From: Ohessyouella blattaphilus
GTDB lineage: Bacteria > Bacillota > Clostridia > Lachnospirales > Lachnospiraceae
Direction: 5' to 3'
DNA length: 64,000 nucleotides
NCBI RefSeq assembly: GCF_024721265.1
Contig: NZ_JAMXOC010000002.1
Coordinates: 1 to 64,000, forward strand
Positions 16,929-25,230 of the stretch are shown here, piece by piece (the stretch's first letter is position 1; each line of letters begins with the position of its first letter). The notes under the pieces are model-generated. The model was not told the origin of the DNA and did not search any database. It saw nothing but the letters and a program-made list of their open reading frames with translations. A program made the translations under genes and the position numbers.

Positions 16929-17792
16929 ATGAATGATTATGTAATCACGTGTAATAGTACAGTAGATGCGCCTAAAGAATGGTTAGAAGAACGAAATATA
17001 ACCGTTATTCCCCTTCATTATACAATCGATGGCAAAACTTATGAAGATATGGCAGGATTATCGCCGAAAGAATTTTTTGCAAAATTACGGGAAGGTCATA
17101 TGGCGGAGACGTCGCAAGTGAATCCGGAAGAGGCAAAAGAAATTTTCCGCCCACTTCTAGAGGCAGGTAAGGATGTGCTTCACATTGCTTTTAGTTCGGG
17201 CCTTAGTGGTACTTGTAACAGCTGTCGCATGGCGGCAGAAGAGCTTAGCGAAGAATTTCCGGAGCGGAAAATTGTAGTGATCGACTCCTTATGTGCGTGC
17301 TTAGGAGAAGCTTTGCTCCTTTATTATGCAGTAAAGCAGAAGAATGCTGGCAAGACCTTAGAGCAGGTGGAAGACTGGGTAGAAGAGAATAAGCTGAGAA
17401 TATGTCACAATGTTACGGTGGATGATCTCGGACACCTTCACCGGGGCGGTCGGGTTTCGAAGGCTTCGGCAATTATCGGTAGTGCGATTCAAATTAAGCC
17501 GATGATTCATGTGGATAACGAAGGGAAGCTAGCTGTCATCGGAAAGAAACGGGGCAGAAAGCAGTCTCTACAGAGAATCGTGGAGATGACCAAAGAGCAG
17601 TCGAAAGGTATTAGCAATGATATCATTATGATTACTCATGGAGATTGCCTTGATGATGCTAATTACGTAGCGGATCTTATTCGCACCGAAATGGGGATTG
17701 AGAATATCCTGATTAATAATATCGGTACGGTAATCGGTGGTCATACTGGCCCAGGTGTAGTGGCCACGTTTAACTTAGGAGAATTCAGATAA
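16929..17792 (+). CDS. DegV family fatty-acid-binding protein
   Basis: 287 residues from the ATG at 16929 (GGAGG 11 bp upstream; the ATG at 16920 is only 2 bp away from it). DegV fold: YVITCNSTVDAP at the N-terminus, the SSGLSGTCNSC motif contacting the fatty acid headgroup, VIDSLCACLGEALL, LGHLHRGGRVSKA, KPMIHVDNEGKLAVIGKKRGRKQSL. DegV/FakB proteins bind acyl chains; FakB types present them to the kinase FakA. No fakA is nearby, so the exact role is open. It is monocistronic. Confidence 0.9.
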   Translation: MNDYVITCNSTVDAPKEWLEERNITVIPLHYTIDGKTYEDMAGLSPKEFFAKLREGHMAETSQVNPEEAKEIFRPLLEAGKDVLHIAFSSGLSGTCNSCRMAAEELSEEFPERKIVVIDSLCACLGEALLLYYAVKQKNAGKTLEQVEDWVEENKLRICHNVTVDDLGHLHRGGRVSKASAIIGSAIQIKPMIHVDNEGKLAVIGKKRGRKQSLQRIVEMTKEQSKGISNDIIMITHGDCLDDANYVADLIRTEMGIENILINNIGTVIGGHTGPGVVATFNLGEFR

Positions 17793-17797
17793 GAGGA

Positions 17798-17826
17798 TTG
17801 ACAAGGCTTTCTTAATGTGATAGATT
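17798..17826 (+). promoter_or_regulatory. Promoter of the infC operon
   Basis: Consensus TTGACA (17798-17803), 17-bp spacer, TAGATT (17821-17826); TSS about 17833. Confidence 0.78.
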
Positions 17827-17832
17827 ATTAAT

Positions 17833-17976
17833 GTTGTCAAGACAAAACAAAGCAGAGTATCCACTCTCACCGTAGCGCAAGCGGGCGACTACGCGTCAAA
17901 TATAACGAGATAAAGACCAAGCGTCTTTTTGTGCGTATATTGAAGTGGGTGCCCTTGCACTCACTTTTTTTATTTT
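17833..17976 (+). promoter_or_regulatory. L20 leader (ribosomal protein attenuator) upstream of infC
   Basis: The leader contains GCAGAGTATCCACTCTCACC and GGGCGACTACGCGTCAAA, characteristic of the Firmicutes L20 leader, followed by a terminator hairpin at about 17943-17970 (AGTGGGTGC / GCACTCACT and a T run). In this class, free L20 binds the leader, which mimics its 23S rRNA site, and promotes termination ahead of infC-rpmI-rplT. The infC RBS lies just beyond the T run. Confidence 0.88.
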
Positions 17977-17991
17977 AGGAGGTATAAAGCG

Positions 17992-18498
17992 ATTAGCGAT
18001 TTAATGATTAACGGTCAAATCAGAGACAAAGAAGTTCGTGTTATCGGTAGCGATGGCGAACAATTAGGAGTGATGAGTTCACGAGATGCCCAGAAGTTGG
18101 CAGATGAAGCAGAACTCGATCTGGTTAAGATTTCACCAAAGGCAAACCCACCAGTAGTAAAGATTATTGACTACGGAAAATACAAATATGAGCTTGCCCG
18201 AAAAGACAAAGAAAACAAGAAGAAGCAGAAGACGGTTGAATTAAAAGAAATTCGTCTTTCACCGAACATTGAAGCTAATGACCTCAATACGAAGATGAAC
18301 AATGCGAGAAAGTTCCTTGGTAAGGGTAATAAAGTGAAGGTTACGCTACGTTTTCGCGGAAGAGAAATGGCTCATGCCTATAAGAGCAAAGTGGTTCTTG
18401 ACGATTTTGCTGCAAAGCTAGAAGACATTGCCACAATTGAAAAACCGGCAAAGATGGAAGGCCGTAGTATGAGTATGACTTTGACGGAGAAGAAGTAA
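17992..18498 (+). CDS. infC: Translation initiation factor IF-3 (AUU start)
   Basis: Binds the 30S subunit, prevents premature 50S joining and checks start-codon fidelity. 168 residues from ATT at 17992. AGGAGG (17977-17982) is 9 bp before this ATT but 21 bp before the first ATG (18004), and the N-terminus ISDLMINGQIRDKEVRVIG matches IF-3 from related clostridia. IF-3 discriminates against non-canonical starts, so an AUU start gives known autoregulation. IF3_N (about 10-80) and IF3_C (about 85-165, KEIRLSPNIEANDLNTK and VTLRFRGREMAH) are present. First gene of infC-rpmI-rplT. Confidence 0.93.
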   Translation: MSDLMINGQIRDKEVRVIGSDGEQLGVMSSRDAQKLADEAELDLVKISPKANPPVVKIIDYGKYKYELARKDKENKKKQKTVELKEIRLSPNIEANDLNTKMNNARKFLGKGNKVKVTLRFRGREMAHAYKSKVVLDDFAAKLEDIATIEKPAKMEGRSMSMTLTEKK

Positions 18499-18531
18499 GG
18501 GCAACGATATAGAATAAAGGAGGAAATACCA

Positions 18532-18729
18532 ATGCCAAAAATTAAGACAAACAGAGCCGCTGCAAAGCGTTTCAAGAAAACTGCTACAGGAAAGCTTAAA
18601 AGAATGAAAGCATATAAAAGCCATATCCTGACGAAGAAGTCTGCAAAGAGAAAGAGAAATCTTAGAAAAGCAATTATTACGGATGAAACAAACGTAAAGA
18701 ACATGAAGAAGGTTTTACCGTATCTATAA
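18532..18729 (+). CDS. rpmI: 50S ribosomal protein L35
   Basis: 65 residues, very basic; starts [17 protein letters not shown], the typical L35 N-terminus, and contains [25 protein letters not shown]. It lies between infC and rplT, under the L20 leader. Confidence 0.96.
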   Translation: MPKIKTNRAAAKRFKKTATGKLKRMKAYKSHILTKKSAKRKRNLRKAIITDETNVKNMKKVLPYL

Positions 18730-18762
18730 GATTTGGTACAGATGATGAAGGAGGATTAGACA

Positions 18763-19119
18763 ATGGCAAGAATTAAGGGCGGAATGAACGCCAAAAGAAA
18801 GCATAATAAAGTTTTAAAATTAGCAAAAGGATATAGAGGAGCTCGTTCGAAGCAATATCGTGTGGCAAAGCAATCAGTTATGCGGGCACTTGCTAGCTCA
18901 TACGCTGGTAGAAAGCAAAGAAAACGCCAAATGCGTACTCTTTGGATTGCTCGTATCAATGCAGCGGCAAGAATGAACGGACTTTCTTACAGCAAATTCA
19001 TGCACGGCTTGAAAGTGGCTGGTGTGGAGATGAACAGAAAAATGTTAGCTGAATTAGCAGTTAACGATGCGAAAGGTTTTGCTGTATTAGCAGAGCTTGC
19101 GAAAGAAAAAATCGCTTAA
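18763..19119 (+). CDS. rplT: 50S ribosomal protein L20
   Basis: 118 residues, [30 protein letters not shown] at the N-terminus (positive tail that threads into 23S rRNA) and a globular C-terminal part with [22 protein letters not shown]20 is essential for early 50S assembly and is the effector that represses its own operon through the leader at 17833-17976. RBS GGAGG; terminator follows. Confidence 0.97.
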   Translation: MARIKGGMNAKRKHNKVLKLAKGYRGARSKQYRVAKQSVMRALASSYAGRKQRKRQMRTLWIARINAAARMNGLSYSKFMHGLKVAGVEMNRKMLAELAVNDAKGFAVLAELAKEKIA

Positions 19120-19135
19120 ATAAAAGATAGGATTT

Positions 19136-19173
19136 CAGGCAGTCAGTACTTTTAGGTACTGGCTGTCTTTTTC
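19136..19173 (+). terminator. Terminator after rplT
   Basis: CAGTCAGTAC / GTACTGGCTG stem with one G-T pair and a TTTAG-type loop, followed by TCTTTTTC. Confidence 0.8.
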
Positions 19174-19193
19174 GCGAAGCGTGATGCTTCCGG

Positions 19194-19222
19194 TTGACAC
19201 TGGCGCTTTGATGTGATAAAGT
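19194..19222 (+). promoter_or_regulatory. Promoter of the T-box/trpB unit
   Basis: TTGACA (19194-19199), 17-bp spacer, TAAAGT (19217-19222). Confidence 0.7.
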
Positions 19223-19227
19223 GACTA

Positions 19228-19431
19228 TTAACCAGTGAAGAAGAGTAGTAGCTTCGACAAGTTTCTCAAAAAAGAGAGTTGCAGGTGGTGAGAGTGCAGC
19301 GGGAACGTCGTCGTGAATGGACTTTGGAGGTTGTCGTTTAAGAGTGGATGGAGACATCAAGCCGGGTGGCACCGCAGGAGTGTAATACTCTTGTCCCTGC
19401 ATCAGTTTAAGCAAGGATGAGAGTTTTTTTA
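19228..19431 (+). promoter_or_regulatory. T-box leader with tryptophan specifier
   Basis: A long leader with stem I elements (AGTA at about 19246, GGTGGTGAGAG in the distal part), the specifier region GAATGGAC with UGG at 19318-19320, and the T-box core GGGTGGCACCGC (19364-19375). The UGGC acceptor-binding tetramer ends in C, which pairs with the G73 discriminator of tRNA-Trp. An ACTCTTGTCC / GGATGAGAGT terminator (19387-19424) plus T run follows. Uncharged tRNA-Trp would antiterminate and switch on trpB. Confidence 0.93.
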
Positions 19432-19481
19432 TTACCCAAAATTCCTTGCCAGACCTCACTTTACGAAAGGAAGTACGTATA

Positions 19482-20870
19482 ATGAAAAAGAACAATGAAG
19501 TACCTTACAAAATTTATTTAGAAGAGAGTGAACTGCCAAAGCAGTGGTACAACATTCGGGCGGATATGAAGAATAAGCCAGCGCCGCTACTAAACCCAGC
19601 GACTTTAAAGCCTATGACTCAGGAGGAGCTTAGCGTTGTCTTCTGTGAAGAGTTAGTAAAGCAAGAAATCGATGATCAGACCGCGTTTTTTGATATTCCA
19701 GAGGAGATTATCGCGTTTTATAAAATGTATCGTCCCGCACCTTTAGTGCGTGCCTATTTCTTAGAGGAAAAATTAAAGACACCGGCGAAGATTTATTACA
19801 AATTTGAGGGTAATAATACCAGTGGTAGCCATAAGCTTAACTCGGCTATCGCTCAGGCGTATTATGCGAAGAAACAAGGGCTTAAAGGTGTGACTACGGA
19901 GACGGGAGCCGGACAATGGGGAACGGCACTTTCGATGGCGTGTTCCTACTTTGATCTAGATTGCCAGGTATATATGGTAAAGGTTTCCTATGAACAAAAG
20001 CCGTTCCGCCGGGAGGTTATGCGGACGTATGGTGCGCAAGTTACACCTTCGCCTTCTGAATTTACAGAAGTGGGTAGAAAGATTTTAGCAGAGCATCCAG
20101 GTACTGGTGGCAGTCTTGGTTGTGCAATTTCGGAGGCGGTGGAAGTGGCCTTAGGTAAAGACGGATATCGCTACGTCTTAGGAAGTGTGCTTAATCAGGT
20201 GCTGTTACACCAGTCGGTTATCGGTCTTGAAGCAAAGGCAGCGATGGATAAATACGGAATCAGTCCAGATGTGATTATCGGTTGTGCCGGTGGTGGCTCA
20301 AACTTAGGTGGTTTGATGGCTCCTTTTATTAGAGAAAAGTTAAAAGGGGAGAAAGACTATCAGTTTATTGCTATTGAACCGTCTTCTTGTCCTTCCATAA
20401 CGAGAGGCGTTTACGCTTATGATTTCTGCGATACGGGAAAGGTGTGTCCGTTATCGAAGATGTATACTCTAGGAAGCGGTTTTATGCCTTCACCAAACCA
20501 CGCGGGTGGTCTCCGCTACCACGGTATGAACAGTGTCTTGTCGCAGCTCTTTGAGGATAAGTTAATCGAAGCCAGATCAGTAGGGCAAACAGAGGTATTT
20601 GAGGCGGCTGAGTTATTCGCTAGAGTAGAAGGTACACTGCCGGCACCGGAGAGCGCACACGCAATTAAGGGAGCTATCGATGAAGCACTTAAGTGTAAAG
20701 AGACCGGCGAGGAGAAGACGATTCTCTTTGGTTTGACGGGAACGGGTTACTTTGATATGAAAGCCTACGAGAAGTTCCACAACGGCGAAATGAGCGATTA
20801 CGTTCCTACAGATGAGGAGTTACAGGCAAGTTTCGACGGTATTATCGGTTATAACAATCCGAAATTATAA
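19482..20870 (+). CDS. trpB: Tryptophan synthase beta chain, TrpB2 type
   Basis: 462 residues from the ATG at 19482 (RBS AAAGGAAG). It is longer than classical TrpB (about 400) and starts ESELPKQWYNIRADM...PAPLLNP, typical of the TrpB2 branch. The PLP lysine is K118 in NTSGSHKLNSA; GCAGGGSN holds the cofactor phosphate. It converts indole plus serine to tryptophan; TrpB2 often works without a TrpA partner. No trpA or other trp gene is adjacent, which suggests indole salvage or a dispersed pathway. The tRNA-Trp T-box upstream confirms the amino acid. Confidence 0.92.
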   Translation: MKKNNEVPYKIYLEESELPKQWYNIRADMKNKPAPLLNPATLKPMTQEELSVVFCEELVKQEIDDQTAFFDIPEEIIAFYKMYRPAPLVRAYFLEEKLKTPAKIYYKFEGNNTSGSHKLNSAIAQAYYAKKQGLKGVTTETGAGQWGTALSMACSYFDLDCQVYMVKVSYEQKPFRREVMRTYGAQVTPSPSEFTEVGRKILAEHPGTGGSLGCAISEAVEVALGKDGYRYVLGSVLNQVLLHQSVIGLEAKAAMDKYGISPDVIIGCAGGGSNLGGLMAPFIREKLKGEKDYQFIAIEPSSCPSITRGVYAYDFCDTGKVCPLSKMYTLGSGFMPSPNHAGGLRYHGMNSVLSQLFEDKLIEARSVGQTEVFEAAELFARVEGTLPAPESAHAIKGAIDEALKCKETGEEKTILFGLTGTGYFDMKAYEKFHNGEMSDYVPTDEELQASFDGIIGYNNPKL

Positions 20871-20874
20871 TCAT

Positions 20875-20903
20875 TTGACAAGTAAAAGCCATTACTCTAG
20901 AAT
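20875..20903 (+). promoter_or_regulatory. Promoter of the hydrolase/DUF554/XRE-SOR genes, inside the trpB terminator
   Basis: TTGACA (20875-20880), 17-bp spacer, TAGAAT (20898-20903). It overlaps the inverted repeat that probably ends trpB. Confidence 0.65.
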
Positions 20904-20920
20904 TAGGGTAGTGGCTTTTG
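20884..20920 (+). terminator. Probable terminator after trpB
   Basis: AAAAGCCATTACTCTA pairs with TAGGGTAGTGGCTTTT (one internal mismatch or wobble region). The T tail is short (TTTT), so efficiency may be limited. Confidence 0.6.
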
Positions 20921-20945
20921 TGCTACAACGAAAGGGGTATGGATT

Positions 20946-21467
20946 ATGGATGTTTTAGTTGTCATCGATATGCAAAATGATTTTATTGATGGAAGTCTCG
21001 GGACGAAAGAGGCGCAGGCCATTTTGCCGAATGTAGAAGAGAAGATAAAGAATTTTAAAGGGACAGTCCTTTTCACGAGAGATACTCATGAGAAGACGTA
21101 TCTAGACTCTCGTGAGGGGATGAGTTTGCCGGTGTGCCACTGTCTAAAAGGAACAAAAGGCTGGGAAATTAATAGTAGATTAAAAGAGTATGTGAAAGAA
21201 GAACCGATTGATAAGCCTACGTTTGGAAGTCGTTTTTTAGCTGAGAAACTGGTAGAGATGAATGAAGCTGAGAAAATTGAGAGTGTAACATTAATCGGTG
21301 TTTGCACGGATATTTGTGTAATTTCTAACGCGTTAGTAATTCGTAGCTTTTTACCGGAACTGCCGATCACGGTAGATGCATCTTGCTGTGCTGGGGTCAG
21401 TAAGTGTAGTCACGAGAACGCTTTAGAGGCGATGAAAATGTGTCAAATCGAGATTGAGGGACTATAA
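20946..21467 (+). CDS. Isochorismatase-family cysteine hydrolase (nicotinamidase-like)
   Basis: 173 residues. Starts DVLVVIDMQNDFIDGSLGT with the family aspartate (D8); FTRDTHEKTY precedes a metal-binding-like region (HC in VCHCLKG); the lysine lies in IDKPTFGS; the nucleophilic cysteine is in LIGVCTDICVISNA (second Cys). The Asp-Lys-Cys triad and length match nicotinamidase (PncA), which deamidates nicotinamide to nicotinate in NAD salvage; other amidase substrates remain possible. It begins a probable operon with a DUF554 membrane protein 2 bp downstream. Confidence 0.82.
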   Translation: MDVLVVIDMQNDFIDGSLGTKEAQAILPNVEEKIKNFKGTVLFTRDTHEKTYLDSREGMSLPVCHCLKGTKGWEINSRLKEYVKEEPIDKPTFGSRFLAEKLVEMNEAEKIESVTLIGVCTDICVISNALVIRSFLPELPITVDASCCAGVSKCSHENALEAMKMCQIEIEGL

Positions 21468-21469
21468 GC

Positions 21470-22192
21470 GTGGCAGGAATGGGAACGCTAGTGAATGCAT
21501 TAGCAGTACTTGGCGGTGGGGCGCTAGGTTTGGTTTTGAAAAAGGGACTACGAGAAGGCTTGCAGAAAACCATTATGCAAGCCTTAGGTGTATGTGTACT
21601 TTTCATCGGTCTTTCAGGAACCTTAGAGGGGATGCTCTCTATTAAAGGTCAAGAAGCGACTTTTAGCGGGAGCATGATGGCGGTTATCTCTTTGGTGGTG
21701 GGCGCCTTACTGGGTAATGTTCTCAGAATTGAAGAGGGCTTAGAAAAGATTTCAGAAGCTCTAAAAAATAGATTTGCCAAAAGCGGAGACACCGGCTTTT
21801 CAGAAGGGTTTTTAACGGCTTCGGTAACGATTTGTATCGGTGCCATGGCGGTGGTAGGTGCCATTAACGACGGCATTAATCAAGACCCGACTATGCTTTA
21901 TACGAAAGCGATTCTTGATGGGGTGCTGCTTTTAATTCTCGCTTCGACCTTTGGGGTGGGAACGTTATTTTCGGTGATTCCTCTAGTGATTATTCAGGGC
22001 AGTATTACCTGCTTGGCAAAGGTTATTGAGCCTGTTTTGACAGCTGGTATGCTGACGAATATCGCGATTGTGGGTAATATGCTTATTTTTTGTATCGGGA
22101 TAAATCTACTGGAGATACCCGGTCTTAAGTTAAAGATTGCCGGGATGTTGCCAGCGATTGTGGTAGCGATTCTTTATGCGATGTTTTTCTAG
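21470..22192 (+). CDS. DUF554 family membrane protein
   Basis: 240 residues from GTG at 21470 (GAGGG 9 bp upstream); an ATG at 21479 is an alternative and gives MGTLVNALAVLGGGALGLVLKKG, the usual DUF554 N-terminus. About 6-7 TM helices, with the GLSGTLEG, GALLGNVLRIEEGLE and GAMAVVGAINDGINQDPTMLYTKAILDG motifs of the family. Function unknown; a transport role has been suggested for the family. It is 2 bp after the hydrolase and 16 bp before the XRE-SOR gene. Confidence 0.85.
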   Translation: MAGMGTLVNALAVLGGGALGLVLKKGLREGLQKTIMQALGVCVLFIGLSGTLEGMLSIKGQEATFSGSMMAVISLVVGALLGNVLRIEEGLEKISEALKNRFAKSGDTGFSEGFLTASVTICIGAMAVVGAINDGINQDPTMLYTKAILDGVLLLILASTFGVGTLFSVIPLVIIQGSITCLAKVIEPVLTAGMLTNIAIVGNMLIFCIGINLLEIPGLKLKIAGMLPAIVVAILYAMFF

Positions 22193-22208
22193 AAGATAAG
22201 AGGAGATT

Positions 22209-22790
22209 ATGGATAAATACGTAACGGCAGAGACGATTAGAAGTTTGCGAGAGAGGGCTGGGCTTACCCAAAGAGAGTTAGCGGAGAAGATTTCCGTGAG
22301 CGATAAGGCGGTCTCTAAGTGGGAGACAGGAAGAGGTTACCCGGATATCGGGGTACTGGAAGACTTAGCGAAGGCCTTGCAAATAGGAGTGTCTGTGCTA
22401 CTTACCGGAGTGGTGATTAAAAATGAAAATATAGCCGGCAATATGAAGAAATTAAAATTTTATGTTTGCCCGGTGTGTGGCAATGTGATTCATTCATTGG
22501 GCGAAATTAGCGTTACCTGCTGTGGCATCGAGCTTTTTCCTGAAGAGGGCGAGGCGATTCTCGGTCATGAAATCATAACGGAGCGAATCGAGGATGACTA
22601 TCTCGTCCGCGTAGAGCACCCAATGACCAAGGAGCATTATTTATCCTTTTTAGCCGCCCTTACCGAAGACAGACTGGAATTTTTCAAGCTGTATCCTGAA
22701 CAGGCGCCAGAAAAGCGCTTTCATTTACGAGGACACGGCATTATTTATGGGTATTGTAACCGTCACGGACTATTTTGTCGGAGATATTAA
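22209..22790 (+). CDS. XRE HTH regulator fused to a desulfoferrodoxin/superoxide reductase domain
   Basis: 193 residues. Residues 8-65 form an XRE helix-turn-helix (LRERAGLTQRELAEKISVS, KAVSKWETGRGYPDI). Residues 83-193 are desulfoferrodoxin-like: a desulforedoxin Fe(Cys)4 site C87-P-V-C90 ... C104-C105, then a superoxide-reductase domain in which H120, H137 and H143 (EHPMTKEHY) and C183/H186 (YCNRHGL) line up with the four His and one Cys of the catalytic iron. All nine ligands are kept, so the iron centres may be functional. It could be a DNA-bound superoxide or iron sensor, or a reductase that controls its own supply. RBS GAGG. It ends the operon with the hydrolase and DUF554. Confidence 0.85.
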   Translation: MDKYVTAETIRSLRERAGLTQRELAEKISVSDKAVSKWETGRGYPDIGVLEDLAKALQIGVSVLLTGVVIKNENIAGNMKKLKFYVCPVCGNVIHSLGEISVTCCGIELFPEEGEAILGHEIITERIEDDYLVRVEHPMTKEHYLSFLAALTEDRLEFFKLYPEQAPEKRFHLRGHGIIYGYCNRHGLFCRRY

Positions 22791-22797
22791 AAAGCAG

Positions 22798-22852
22798 TTG
22801 ACACAAGGATATAATCTTGATAAGATTAAAAAACAGAACGCACTCTGTTTTT
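22798..22852 (+). promoter_or_regulatory. Promoter and short hairpin upstream of ilvN
   Basis: TTGACA (22798-22803), 17-bp spacer, TAAGAT (22821-22826). The transcript then starts near a short AAACAGA / TCTGTTT hairpin plus T run (22829-22852), which could act as a weak attenuator. There is no T-box. Confidence 0.65.
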
Positions 22853-22884
22853 ATCCAAAGACAATTTAAAGTAGAGGTAAAAAT

Positions 22885-23391
22885 ATGAAAAGAGCTTATT
22901 CGCTATTAGTAGACAACAATCCGGGAGTGTTAAGTAGAATTTCCGGACTCTTCAGTAGAAGAGGGTATAGCATTGATTCGATTACGGCAGGGGCTTCCAC
23001 GGATCCAAAGTATACACGGATTACGATTGTGGCCTCAGGGGATGAACTTATTCTTGAGCAAATCGAAAAGCAGGTTCGTAAGCTTGAGGATGTTATCAGT
23101 ATTCACGTGCTAGAGCCAGAGAAAGCGGTTAACCGAGAGTTGATTCTCGTTAAGGTAGCTGCTAATGCGGCCCAAAGAGCGGAGATGATTTCTCTAACCG
23201 AGATTTTCCGAGCGAAGATTGTCGATGTGGAAGAAGAGTCGTTGATTGTTGAGCTAACGGGAACCCAGTCAAAACTTGATGGATTTCTGCGCTTAGCGAA
23301 GGGGTATGAGATTCTCGAAATCGCCAGAACGGGGATTACGGGGCTTTCCCGAGGAACTGAGGGTATCGCGTTCAGCGAATATAACGAATAA
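22885..23391 (+). CDS. ilvN: Acetolactate synthase small (regulatory) subunit
   Basis: 168 residues: an N-terminal ACT domain (YSLLVDNNPGVLSRISGLFSRRGYSIDSITAG) that binds valine for feedback inhibition, and a C-terminal half that contacts the catalytic subunit. The length matches IlvN/IlvH. ilvC follows 12 bp later. The catalytic subunit gene ilvB, usually directly upstream, is absent here; an XRE-SOR gene and an independent promoter precede ilvN instead. Confidence 0.94.
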   Translation: MKRAYSLLVDNNPGVLSRISGLFSRRGYSIDSITAGASTDPKYTRITIVASGDELILEQIEKQVRKLEDVISIHVLEPEKAVNRELILVKVAANAAQRAEMISLTEIFRAKIVDVEEESLIVELTGTQSKLDGFLRLAKGYEILEIARTGITGLSRGTEGIAFSEYNE

Positions 23392-24423
<1,032 letters not shown>

Positions 24424-24432
24424 ATACGTTTT

Positions 24433-24470
24433 GAAAAGCTTCTTTCAGTAGAGAGAAGCTTTTCTTTTTG
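24433..24470 (+). terminator. Terminator after ilvC
   Basis: AAAAGCTTCTTTC pairs with GAGAGAAGCTTTT around an AGTA loop, followed by a T-rich tail. Confidence 0.82.
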
Positions 24471-24517
24471 TCTAAATCTTGGTAAAATAGAAAAAAGAGG
24501 TGAAGGAGGTACAGAAT

Positions 24518-25159
24518 ATGGAATTTAAACTTCAAGATTTGCGTTCTCCAAGAAATCCAAAATCAAGAATCAAGATTATGAAAGGGCATTTTGCTAGTGA
24601 ACATGCACATGTCAACACCTACATTGATATCTCCACGGTTACGTGCCGGATGAATAACGCCAGAGAGACAGCGAAAGTCCTGGTGGAGTTTTACTCCCTT
24701 AGTACCAAGGTGGATACGATTGTCTGCGTGGATGGGACGGAGCTAATAGGCGCCTTTATGGCAGAGATGCTCTCAGCCAATGGGATAGGTAATATGAACG
24801 GCGGAGAGAATATCTCGGTCGTTACGCCAGAGGTGATCAATAGAGGACAGATGATCTTTAGAGATAATACCAAGCGTATGATCGAAGGGAAGGATGTGCT
24901 CATTCTCTCAGGTAGTATTACCACCGGTGAGAGTATGCTAAGAGCGATTAGTGCGGTCATCTATTTTAAAGGACGGGTGAGCGGTGTGTGTGCAGTCTTT
25001 AGCGCTGTTAATAAAGTGGCAGGACTGCCTGTTCACAGCATCTTTAGCCAAAAAGAAGTGGCTGATTATCAGTCTTATAGCGCAGGCGAGTGCTCCTTGT
25101 GTGCCAAAGGGCAGAAGCTAGACGCAATGGTAAATAGCTTCGGTTACTCCATGCTATAG
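24518..25159 (+). CDS. Phosphoribosyltransferase-like protein with altered PRPP motif
   Basis: 213 residues from the ATG at 24518 (GGAGGT, 8 bp; the ATG at 24500 precedes the RBS). The fold looks like a type I PRTase related to orotate phosphoribosyltransferase: VDTIVCVDGTELIGAFMAEML, then the PRPP loop as DVLILSGSITTGES (residues 126-138). In active PRTases this loop carries two adjacent acidic residues before ITTG; here they are Ser-Gly. A C-terminal YSAGECSLCAKG has a CxxC. The flexible hood N-terminus is basic (SPRNPKSRIKIMKGHF). It may be a ligand-binding or regulatory derivative rather than a pyrimidine enzyme. Bounded by terminators on both sides; it sits between ilvC and rpsT. Confidence 0.7.
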   Translation: MEFKLQDLRSPRNPKSRIKIMKGHFASEHAHVNTYIDISTVTCRMNNARETAKVLVEFYSLSTKVDTIVCVDGTELIGAFMAEMLSANGIGNMNGGENISVVTPEVINRGQMIFRDNTKRMIEGKDVLILSGSITTGESMLRAISAVIYFKGRVSGVCAVFSAVNKVAGLPVHSIFSQKEVADYQSYSAGECSLCAKGQKLDAMVNSFGYSML

Positions 25160-25183
25160 GAGGACACACCTCTCTTATATAAA

Positions 25184-25220
25184 AAGGAACTACCATCTGA
25201 CGGGGATGGTAGTTCCTTTA
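25184..25220. terminator. Bidirectional terminator between the PRTase-like gene and rpsT
   Basis: A perfect 14-bp stem, AAGGAACTACCATC (25184-25197) with GATGGTAGTTCCTT (25205-25218), with A/T runs on both sides. Confidence 0.87.
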
Positions 25221-25230
25221 ATCTTTATAA

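Noticed and set aside
22798-22884. T-box or branched-chain amino acid leader peptide for ilvN
   Set aside because: The interval is only about 60 nt after the promoter, with no T-box core and no run of Leu/Val/Ile codons.
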